From an uncultured Lachnospiraceae bacterium (GTDB taxonomy: Bacteria > Bacillota > Clostridia > Lachnospirales > Lachnospiraceae), in the NCBI GenBank assembly GCA_902795625.1, contig CADBLW010000232.1, positions 1-20,358 on the forward strand: a DNA stretch of 20,358 nucleotides, given 5' to 3'. Position 1 is the stretch's first letter, and the number at the start of each line of letters is the position of its first letter. Under the pieces are notes generated by a model. It saw only the letters and a program-made list of their open reading frames with translations. It ran no database searches and was not told where the DNA came from. Below are positions 14,213-20,358 of the stretch, one piece after another. Position numbers and translations under genes: made by a program.

Positions 14213-14998
14213 TCACCTGGTCATCCGCAGATGATACATCAGGATGGCCGCTGCCACGGCCGCGTTGAGCGACTCCGCCTGCCCGTCCATCGGGATGCGG
14301 ATGCGCACGTCTGAGAGCGCCGTAACGCCGTCAGAGAGGCCGTTGGCCTCGTTGCCGATCAATATGCCTGCCTTGTCCCCGTAGGCCGCCTCCGTGTACG
14401 GAACCGAGCCCTGCAGGTGCGCCGCATACAGCTTCACGCCGCGCTTCGTAAGCTCCGTGAGCGTCTTCGGAAAATCCTCCGCATAGCAGAACGGAACCCG
14501 CAGTATCGCTCCCATCGTCGAGCGCACGACCTTCGGGTTGAACGCGTCCACCGAGTCCGGCGAGAGAATGATGCCGTCCATGCCTGCCGCCTCCGCGGTC
14601 CGCATGATGGTCCCGAGGTTGCCCGGGTCACGCAGGCTCTCCAGCAGAAGAAGCCTTGCCTTATCTCCGGCGATCATATCCTCGACACTGTACTGCGGCA
14701 TGCGCACGATCGCGAGCACTCCCTGGGGCGTCACCGTCTCCGCAACGGCGCAAAATGCCGCGTCCGAGACGATCTCCCAGTCACACGAGAGCATCATTTT
14801 CCGTTCTGCGTCCGCAAGCTCCGCAGCGCCGCTCTCCGACCAGTACGCTTTAACCAGATATTCCGGTCTCTGCGTCAGGATCTCGAAGAACATTTTCCGA
14901 CCCTCGCAGACGAACACCCGGTCCGCCTCGCGGGCGCTGCGCTTCTTCAGAAGTGTCAGCAGATATTTCAACTGCGGATTGGTTTTTGAAGTGATCAT
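14213..14998 (-). CDS. SpoU/TrmH-family RNA 2'-O-methyltransferase, 261 aa
   Basis: SPOUT-fold enzymes of this family methylate the 2'-oxygen of ribose in rRNA or tRNA using S-adenosylmethionine. The three conserved motifs are present: DPGNLGTIMRT (124-134), ILIGNEANG (212-220) and IPMDGQAESLN (235-245), which together form the knotted SAM site. An N-terminal substrate-binding domain (about 1-95) is of the type found in 23S rRNA guanosine methyltransferases and their relatives. The exact target base cannot be read from sequence. GGGAGGT precedes the start. It lies 31 bases after prfA on the same strand and is probably co-transcribed with it, closing the translation-related cluster. Confidence 0.92.
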   Translation of the reverse strand: MITSKTNPQLKYLLTLLKKRSAREADRVFVCEGRKMFFEILTQRPEYLVKAYWSESGAAELADAERKMMLSCDWEIVSDAAFCAVAETVTPQGVLAIVRMPQYSVEDMIAGDKARLLLLESLRDPGNLGTIMRTAEAAGMDGIILSPDSVDAFNPKVVRSTMGAILRVPFCYAEDFPKTLTELTKRGVKLYAAHLQGSVPYTEAAYGDKAGILIGNEANGLSDGVTALSDVRIRIPMDGQAESLNAAVAAAILMYHLRMTR

Positions 14999-15029
14999 CC
15001 TGTGTACCTCCCGTCCATCCGGTCAGCCT

Positions 15030-16103
15030 TCACATCTCTTCCTGGCTCGCCAGCTTTGCCGCCTGATCAGCCGCCGTCAGCGCGTCGATGATCTCCTGCA
15101 GATCCCCGTTCATGACCTTGTCGAGCTTGTACAGCGTCAGTCCGATGCGGTGATCGGTCACACGGCTCTGCGGAAAATTATACGTTCTGATCTTCTCGGA
15201 GCGGTCGCCCGTTCCGATCTGGCTGCGGCGCTCCGAGGCAACCGCGTCATGGGCTTTCTGCAGCTCCAGATCGTACAGCTTCGCGCGCAGCAGGGCAAAT
15301 GCCTTGGCGCGGTTCTGCAGCTGCGATTTTTCGGTCTGAGAGTAGATCACGATGCCTGTCGGATAGTGCGTCAGGCGCACCGCCGAGTCCGTCGTGTTGA
15401 CGCACTGGCCGCCGTTGCCGGACGCGCGCATGACATCGATGCGGATGTCCTTCTCGTCGATCACGACATCCACTTCCTCCGCCTCGGGCATCACTGCCAC
15501 GGACGCCGTCGAGGTGTGGATGCGGCCGCCGGATTCCGTCTCCGGCACGCGCTGCACGCGGTGCACACCGCTCTCGTATTTGAGCACGGAGTAGGCACCC
15601 TGCCCCTTGACCATAAACTCAACTTCCTTCATCCCGCCGATGCCGGTCTCGTCAAAGTTGACCAGCTCGATCTTCCAGCGGCGCGACTCGATGTAATGCA
15701 CATACATGCGGTACAGCTCCGCGGCAAAAAGAGCCGCCTCCTCGCCACCTGCGCCCGCGCGGATTTCCACGACGACGTTCTTGTCATCGTTTGGATCCTT
15801 GGGGATCAGCAGGATTTTCAGCCTCTTCTCATTGTCCTCGATCTGCGCCTTCGCGTCGGAGATCTCCTCCTTCAGCAGCTCGCGCATCTCCTCGTCGGTC
15901 TCCTTCTCGAGCATCTCAAGGCTCTCCTCGACCGTCTGTTTTGCTTTCTTATACGCCAGATATGTCGTCACAAGCGGCTCGCAGTCACTCTGTTCCTTCA
16001 TCAGCTTGCGGAACCGGTTCGTGTCCGAGGTCACGTCGGGGCTGGCAAGCTCCAGCTGCAGCTCCTCGTACCGCTTGCAGACATCCTCCAATTTGTCAAA
16101 CAT
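15030..16103 (-). CDS. prfA: peptide chain release factor 1, 357 aa
   Basis: Recognises UAA and UAG stop codons in the ribosomal A site and triggers release of the finished peptide. Domain order is standard: an N-terminal helical domain (1-105), GAGGEEA (117-123), the codon-reading tripeptide PET in RVPETESGGRIHTS (187-189, the PxT type of RF1 as opposed to the SPF of RF2), and the catalytic GGQ (231-233) in ASGNGGQCVNTTDSAVR. The length is normal. The start has AGAAAGG upstream. It follows prmC, whose product methylates the GGQ glutamine, after a 150-base gap with a hairpin. Confidence 0.97.
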   Translation of the reverse strand: MFDKLEDVCKRYEELQLELASPDVTSDTNRFRKLMKEQSDCEPLVTTYLAYKKAKQTVEESLEMLEKETDEEMRELLKEEISDAKAQIEDNEKRLKILLIPKDPNDDKNVVVEIRAGAGGEEAALFAAELYRMYVHYIESRRWKIELVNFDETGIGGMKEVEFMVKGQGAYSVLKYESGVHRVQRVPETESGGRIHTSTASVAVMPEAEEVDVVIDEKDIRIDVMRASGNGGQCVNTTDSAVRLTHYPTGIVIYSQTEKSQLQNRAKAFALLRAKLYDLELQKAHDAVASERRSQIGTGDRSEKIRTYNFPQSRVTDHRIGLTLYKLDKVMNGDLQEIIDALTAADQAAKLASQEEM

Positions 16104-16253
16104 AGTATCCCTAACCTTTCTGCGGGCGTTTCCGCGCCCGTCTTACCGATTGTCTTCGTTGCAGTGTCGTATTCCGGGCATCGCCGGGAACTTCTATCCT
16201 CCACTTTACCCTCACATCAGCCGCAGGAACCTGTCCGCGGCGTCTGCTGCGCA
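16104..16253 (-). other. prmC-prfA spacer with leader hairpin
   Basis: This 150-base gap is long for an operon in which the preceding pair overlaps. No gene and no convincing promoter was found. A GC-rich hairpin, CGGGCG (16123-16128) with CGCCCG (16135-16140) and a 6-base loop, sits directly upstream of the prfA ribosome binding site without a T-run. Confidence 0.4.
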
Positions 16254-17120
16254 CTACAAATGTCCGATGACAACCCGGTCAAGGCCGGCATAATCCTTTC
16301 TCACGCGCACCGCGGAAAATCCCGCTTTCTCAAACAGGGCAGGCACGCTGACGCCCTGGTCAAATCCGATTTCCACGATCAGTATACCTCCTTCTTCCCC
16401 GTCTGCCGCGGGACGCAGGTGCTTCGCACCCTCCGTCACCAGCGTGCGGTAATAGTCAAGCCCGTCCTCGCCGCCGTACAGCGCGAGACGCGGCTCATGA
16501 TCCTTCACTTCGGGCTCCAGCCCTTCGATCTGCTCCGGCGGAATATACGGCGGGTTGGAGACGATCACGTCAAATTCCCCGTCGATCCCGGCGAACATGT
16601 CACTCTTCACCCAGGCGACCTCCGCACCGAGCCTTGCGGCATTGTCCTCAGCCACCGCCAGCGCGGCCTCCGAGATGTCCGCGCCCGTCACGGACGCAGG
16701 CTTCCCGAGCCTTGCGATGCTGATGGCGATGCACCCCGAGCCGGTGCACATATCAAGCACTCTGCGGCCCTCACAGCACGCCAGAGCCACCTCCACGAGG
16801 TGTTCTGTGTCCTGCCGCGGGATGAGCACGTCAGGCGTGACGCGGAACGGTAAGCCCATAAACTCCTGCTCGCCCGTCAAATGCTGCAGCGGAACGCGCG
16901 CAAGCCGCTTCTCCGCGAGCGCACAATAGCGCTCCCACTCCTCTTCGGGCATGGTCTCTTCGCGGCGCATCAGCCAGTCCGCCGGCGTCATGCCGCAGAC
17001 GAACCACAGCAGCTGCTGTGCCTGAAGCGCAGCCTCCGGAACCCCCGCTGCCTGCAGGGACTCGCCCCACCGGCGCGCAGCCTCGCGATACGTGAGATTG
17101 TCCGGGTTCACAACATTCAT
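16254..17120 (-). CDS. prmC: peptide chain release factor N5-glutamine methyltransferase, 288 aa
   Basis: Transfers a methyl group from S-adenosylmethionine to the glutamine of the GGQ motif in release factors, which raises termination efficiency. The N-terminal helical domain (about 1-85) is followed by the class I methyltransferase fold with IPRQDTE (100-106), the SAM-binding DMCTGSGCIA (123-132), the acidic loop GADIS (146-150) and the substrate-glutamine motif NPPY (189-192). Length is typical. The start codon overlaps the stop of the DUF1385 gene as ATGA, implying translational coupling. Its substrate gene prfA is immediately downstream. Confidence 0.96.
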   Translation of the reverse strand: MNVVNPDNLTYREAARRWGESLQAAGVPEAALQAQQLLWFVCGMTPADWLMRREETMPEEEWERYCALAEKRLARVPLQHLTGEQEFMGLPFRVTPDVLIPRQDTEHLVEVALACCEGRRVLDMCTGSGCIAISIARLGKPASVTGADISEAALAVAEDNAARLGAEVAWVKSDMFAGIDGEFDVIVSNPPYIPPEQIEGLEPEVKDHEPRLALYGGEDGLDYYRTLVTEGAKHLRPAADGEEGGILIVEIGFDQGVSVPALFEKAGFSAVRVRKDYAGLDRVVIGHL

Positions 17121-18307
17121 TCGGTCTTCTCCGCCTTCTTCGCCAAATCCGGCGCAAAGCCCGTCACAGTGGGCGTATAGCTGCCGTCCTCTTCGATCAG
17201 ATACTCACCCGGCGTTGTGGGTGTCGCGCACTCCTCCGCCGCCGTTCCCGCAAGGAACCTCTTCCAGTCAAATACCGCTTCCACCGAAGCGATCGCCACC
17301 GCGAGCATCGTATCGTCCGGCTCCTTCGTCGTGAGCGCCTGCATCCACATGCCCGGACGGCTCAGCGCGTTGACAACGCAGTTGTTCGAGCGTCCCGCCA
17401 GCTTCAGGAATTCGTAGCTGATGCCTGCCACAAGCGGCAGCAGCAAGATACGCACGACGAAGCGCACGACAAACTTGAGGATCCGCGACGTTCCCGTGTA
17501 CAGAGGGAACATGTTGACTATGGAAAATACAAGGATACTGATAACCATGACGAAGATCATGAAGCTCGTGCCACAGCGCTTGTGCTCCTTCGAGGACGCA
17601 CGCGCGTTGTCCACCGTGAGTTCCAGACCGTGCTCGATACAGTTGATCGTCTTATGCTCCGCGCCGTGGTAGCGGAACACGCGCTTGATCTCCTTCATCT
17701 GTGAGATCAGAGCGATATATCCGACAAATATGGCAATCCGGAGAACGCCCTCCGTCACGCTGGAAAACAGCGCCGAGTCGATGCCCGTCAGGCGCTCGAG
17801 TAAGGACGTGATCGCGAACGGAAGCATGATGAACAGAGCAACCGTCAATACAAGCGACAAAGCCACCGTCGCGCCGATCATCGCACCGGACATGGGCTTG
17901 GTCTCAGCCGCGGGCTCCGCCTCCGAGCCGGTCACAGCCTCTGCGGCAGCGGCTTCCTCCGCGCCGGGCGCGGCATTTTCCACAAAATCCTCCGCAGCCT
18001 CCGACGCACCCTTCTCCGCCTTCTTCTTTGCGTCCTTCTCCGGAACCTCCTCATCCATGAAGTTCGCCGAGTACATCAGCGTTCCCATGCCGACGATCAG
18101 GGATTCCACAAGGTTGACGGCACCGCGGATAAACGGCCACCCGAGCCACGGATGCTTCTCAATGATACTGTGATACTCCTTAACCAGAATTACCTTCTGT
18201 CCGTCAGACTTGCGCACGGCAACCGCGTATTTGCTGCGGTTGCGCATCATCACGCCCTCCATGACGGCCTGTCCGCCGATTCCCGACGGCTTCAATTCCC
18301 CTGCCAT
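17117..18307 (-). CDS. DUF1385 (YqhQ-like) membrane protein, 396 aa
   Basis: A conserved Firmicute membrane protein of unresolved function, commonly found next to prmC and prfA. Conserved family blocks are visible: GIGGQAVMEGVMMR (9-22), GWPFIRGAVNLVESL (56-70), FRYHGAEHKTINCIEHG (211-227), HKRCGTSFMI (242-251) and LSRPGMWMQALTTKEPDD (315-332). Hydrophobic segments lie near 140-170, 188-204, 248-266 and 274-300. The conserved His, Glu and Cys suggest a metal site, which is inference. Between the first blocks and the membrane region there is an Ala/Glu-rich insert (about 86-137). The frame begins at a GTG (18313), but the ATG at 18307 has GAGGTG at proper spacing and is chosen. It overlaps prmC by four bases. 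Confidence 0.9.
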   Translation of the reverse strand: MAGELKPSGIGGQAVMEGVMMRNRSKYAVAVRKSDGQKVILVKEYHSIIEKHPWLGWPFIRGAVNLVESLIVGMGTLMYSANFMDEEVPEKDAKKKAEKGASEAAEDFVENAAPGAEEAAAAEAVTGSEAEPAAETKPMSGAMIGATVALSLVLTVALFIMLPFAITSLLERLTGIDSALFSSVTEGVLRIAIFVGYIALISQMKEIKRVFRYHGAEHKTINCIEHGLELTVDNARASSKEHKRCGTSFMIFVMVISILVFSIVNMFPLYTGTSRILKFVVRFVVRILLLPLVAGISYEFLKLAGRSNNCVVNALSRPGMWMQALTTKEPDDTMLAVAIASVEAVFDWKRFLAGTAAEECATPTTPGEYLIEEDGSYTPTVTGFAPDLAKKAEKTE

Positions 18308-18400
18308 ATTCACACCTCATCTCATTAATATGATCGGTGAGCGCCTGCCTCTGCCTTTGACGGTGTCCCGTAAAGAAACGCGAACGTGTCTCTTTATAGA

Positions 18401-18434
18401 ACAAAAGCCTTGACAAAAATTGATTTGTCAAGGC
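18401..18434 (-). terminator. intrinsic terminator of rpmE
   Basis: GCCTTGACAAA (18407-18417) pairs perfectly with TTTGTCAAGGC (18424-18434) around a 6-base loop. On the minus strand the stem runs into TTTTGTTC. It separates rpmE from the DUF1385 gene, whose own promoter in the remaining 90 bases I could not identify. Confidence 0.9.
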
Positions 18435-18465
18435 ATAGTCATGTCGCTCTCAGAGCTACAGTTTC

Positions 18466-18663
18466 TTAGAAACCGTACTTCTTGTTGAACTTCTCAATAG
18501 CGCCGCGCGCCTGAGCAGCCTTCTTCTGGCCGGTATAGAAGGTGTGGCACTTGGAGCAGATTTCTACGTGGATCTCCGATTTCGTGGAACCGGTCACAAA
18601 CTCATTGCCACAGTTGCATGTTACCTTTGCCTGATAGTATTTCGGCTGAATTCCTTCCTTCAT
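18466..18663 (-). CDS. rpmE: 50S ribosomal protein L31, zinc-type, 65 aa
   Basis: L31 bridges the large and small ribosomal subunits. The start MKEGIQPKYY and the end KFNKKYGF are diagnostic. Four Cys at 16, 18, 36 and 39 (CNC and CSKC) mark the zinc-binding form, as opposed to the zinc-free paralogue that replaces it under zinc limitation. An upstream GTG is in frame at 18672, but the ATG at 18663 is the family start and has GAGGTG six bases before it. It has a promoter and a structured leader, and follows rho as in many Firmicutes. Confidence 0.97.
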   Translation of the reverse strand: MKEGIQPKYYQAKVTCNCGNEFVTGSTKSEIHVEICSKCHTFYTGQKKAAQARGAIEKFNKKYGF

Positions 18664-18694
18664 GTCATTCACCTCGCAATTCTATTCGTTCTTC

Positions 18695-18743
18695 CCGGGC
18701 AGATCCCGGATATCTTATGAAGCGCTGAATCAATCAGCGTTTC
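18695..18743 (-). promoter_or_regulatory. structured leader of rpmE mRNA, candidate L31 autoregulatory element
   Basis: Two hairpins lie between the rpmE promoter and its ribosome binding site. The first has a 10-bp stem with one mismatch (18719-18728 with 18734-18743, 5-base loop). The second has a 5-bp GC stem (18695-18699 with 18705-18709, 5-base loop). Leader RNAs are known for L31 in several phyla; whether this one matches the Firmicute model needs a covariance search. Confidence 0.5.
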
Positions 18744-18769
18744 GTAACACTCATTTGAACAGCTTTTGT

Positions 18770-18798
18770 ATTATAACACAGCACTTTTCAAAATGCAA
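18770..18798 (-). promoter_or_regulatory. promoter of rpmE
   Basis: On the minus strand, TTGCAT (18793-18798), 17 bases, then TATAAT (18770-18775). Transcription from near 18763 gives a leader of about 100 bases. The elements are the same as those of pgi. Confidence 0.8.
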
Positions 18799-18908
18799 CA
18801 TCATTTTTCGAGGGTTTCAAGGCGTTTTTTCGTGTATTTTTACGGTGTTCCGCGCAGGTTCCCACGTATGCTCACAAACATGTTCTCAGGATGCTCTTAC
18901 GATGTGTC

Positions 18909-20358
18909 TCACCGCATAATAAACTGCATGAACTCCTGGTTGTTCTTCGTGCGGACGAGCAGGTTGATGATCTTCTCGATGGACTCCTCCGCCGACTTGC
19001 CGTTGAAGGCCTTGCGCATGATGTTGTTAGCCCGCTGCTCCTGCTCGGTCAGCAGCAGATCCTCACGCCGCGTGCTCGACTTCGGAAGGTCGATGGCGGG
19101 GAAAATGCGCCGCTCCGAGAGGTCGCGGTTCAGCACCAGCTCCATGTTGCCCGTGCCCTTGAACTCCTCGAAAATGACGTCGTCCATGCGGCTGCCGGTT
19201 TCCACCAGTGCCGTCGCCAGGATCGTCAGGCTGCCGCCCTCCTTCATGCAGCGGGCAGCGCCGAAGAACTTCTTAGGCATGTACAGTGCGTTCGGGTCGA
19301 GACCGCCGGAGAGCGTACGCCCGCTGGAAACGCAGGTGAGGTTGTACGCCCGCGCAAGACGCGTGATACTATCGAGCAGGATGACCACGTCCTCGCCGTA
19401 CTCGACCAGTCTCTTGGCACGCTCCATCGTCATCTCCGACACGCGGCGATGCTGGTTCGGCTCCTCGTCGAAGGTCGAGTAGATGACCTCCGCATTGTAA
19501 TCCTTCACAAAATCCTTGAAGTCCGTGACTTCCTCAGGGCGCTCATCGATGAGCAAAATGATGAGATGCACCGATTTGTGGTTCACAAGGATCGATTTTG
19601 CGATCTGCTTCAAAAGCGTCGTCTTGCCCGCCTTCGGCTGCGATACGATCATGCCTCGCTGGCCCTTGCCGATAGGTGAGAACAGATCCACGATCCTCGT
19701 CGAGACGCCGCAGCCCGGGTACTCGAGTCTCAGGCGCTCGTGCGGGAACACCGGTGTCAGGCGGTCGAACCTTCGACGGCGCATCGCATACTCCGGCTCC
19801 TTGTCGTTGATCTTCGTGATGTGGTGAAGCGGTACAAACTTTTCCCCGGAGCCCGGCGTAACACGCTTCAGCGTGCCCTCCACAACGTCACCGGTAGTCA
19901 GGTTGTACCTGCGGATCATGGAAGGATTGATATACACATCGTGCTCGCTTGGAAGGTAGTTATCGTTGCGCAGGAACCCGTAGTTGTCCGAGCAGATCTC
20001 AAAGATACCGCGGCGGATGATGCCGGAATCCGTGGGATCTCCCTGCCGTACGGCACGGTCCTCACCGCTCTCGCTCCCGGCCGCCGGACGGGTTTCCCCG
20101 CCGTTTCTAACCGGTCTCCGCTCTTCATTGTTGTTGCGGACCTGTCTGCTTTCTTCACCGTTACTGCGGCTCTGTCTGTTCTCCTCGTCGCCTCTTCCGT
20201 CGTTTGGACGGTTCTCCGGTCTCCCGACAGTGCGCGTCGTCCGCCTTACAACGACGCCGGTCCTTCCGGACTGCGCCTGCTGCGCACCCGTTTCCTGTGC
20301 CGTCTGCTGCGGCTGTCTGCGCGCTTCTGCCGCATCGACGGAAGCCGCCGGGGAAGAA
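18909..20358 (-). CDS. rho: transcription termination factor Rho, 5' end outside the window (482 aa visible)
   Basis: Rho is a ring-shaped RNA helicase that ends transcription of untranslated RNA. The frame stays open to the window edge; the ATG/GTG near 19937 is internal (the Val of DVYINPS). Visible in order: about 110 residues rich in Arg, Asn, Gln, Glu and Gly; the RNA-binding cold-shock-like domain (GIFEICSDNYGFLR, then NDNYLPSEHDVYINPSMIRRY); the Walker A loop (SQPKAGKTTLL); Walker B (VVILLDSITRLARAYN); and GGLDPNALYMPKKFFGAAR. The ATPase core looks intact. No clear terminator follows it; rpmE downstream has its own promoter. Start codon, upstream gene and full N-terminal length are not visible. 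Confidence 0.96.
   Translation of the reverse strand, partial: SSPAASVDAAEARRQPQQTAQETGAQQAQSGRTGVVVRRTTRTVGRPENRPNDGRGDEENRQSRSNGEESRQVRNNNEERRPVRNGGETRPAAGSESGEDRAVRQGDPTDSGIIRRGIFEICSDNYGFLRNDNYLPSEHDVYINPSMIRRYNLTTGDVVEGTLKRVTPGSGEKFVPLHHITKINDKEPEYAMRRRRFDRLTPVFPHERLRLEYPGCGVSTRIVDLFSPIGKGQRGMIVSQPKAGKTTLLKQIAKSILVNHKSVHLIILLIDERPEEVTDFKDFVKDYNAEVIYSTFDEEPNQHRRVSEMTMERAKRLVEYGEDVVILLDSITRLARAYNLTCVSSGRTLSGGLDPNALYMPKKFFGAARCMKEGGSLTILATALVETGSRMDDVIFEEFKGTGNMELVLNRDLSERRIFPAIDLPKSSTRREDLLLTEQEQRANNIMRKAFNGKSAEESIEKIINLLVRTKNNQEFMQFIMR

Noticed and set aside
14538..16853. 771-residue plus-strand open frame across the methyltransferase, prfA and prmC genes
   Set aside because: It spans three well-supported genes on the other strand and two intergenic gaps, has no ribosome binding site or domain, and reflects high GC content that removes stop codons.

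Overview
The window looks like a chromosome segment from a moderately GC-rich Gram-positive of the class Clostridia, most likely a Lachnospiraceae-type gut Firmicute. Three things point there: strong AGGAGG-type ribosome binding sites, the gene order rho - rpmE - DUF1385 - prmC - prfA, and several proteins of Firmicute type (450-residue glucose-6-phosphate isomerase, zinc-type L31, a PTS_EIIC_2-like permease, a 'KPxIYLYP' surface domain). No rRNA, tRNA, CRISPR array, phage or transposase was seen. This placement comes from reading the sequence, not from a database search.

Left part (1-3,553). A short unrecognised gene (20-361, +) faces a minus-strand pair: a TetR-family regulator (1126-1812) and a zinc-ribbon membrane protein (506-1081). 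The pair has a TTGACA/TACTAT promoter in front and an intrinsic terminator behind. Next, also on the minus strand, is a PurF-like amidophosphoribosyltransferase (2129-3553). It keeps the PRPP loop and the iron-sulphur cysteines but has Gly where PurF carries its N-terminal catalytic Cys.

Middle part (3,554-11,230). All genes here are on the plus strand: an orphan PTS EIIC-type permease with a structured leader (3921-4985), a rhomboid-family protease (5124-5735), and a tightly coupled three-gene operon (6158-11150). The operon encodes a 928-residue polytopic protein with a large TPR-like domain, a smaller membrane-anchored TPR-like protein, and a secreted protein or lipoprotein ending in a KPNIYLYP domain. 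Upstream of the operon lies a roughly 155-bp array of degenerate 10-bp units, then a good promoter whose -10 overlaps one arm of an 8-bp inverted repeat. This operon and its control region are the least explained part of the window.

Right part (11,195-20,358). Glucose-6-phosphate isomerase (minus) and a membrane-anchored VanY-type D,D-carboxypeptidase (plus) are transcribed divergently. The rest is a minus-strand information-processing cluster, in transcription order: rho (5' end outside the window), rpmE, the DUF1385 membrane protein, prmC, prfA and a SpoU/TrmH-family RNA methyltransferase. PrmC methylates the GGQ motif of the release factor encoded by the adjacent prfA. Rho carries a long Arg/Asn/Gln/Gly-rich N-terminal region.

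For several genes the first possible start was replaced by an internal one with a better ribosome binding site or family-consistent N-terminus: the zinc-ribbon protein, TetR, PurF-like, rhomboid, Pgi, L31 and DUF1385.
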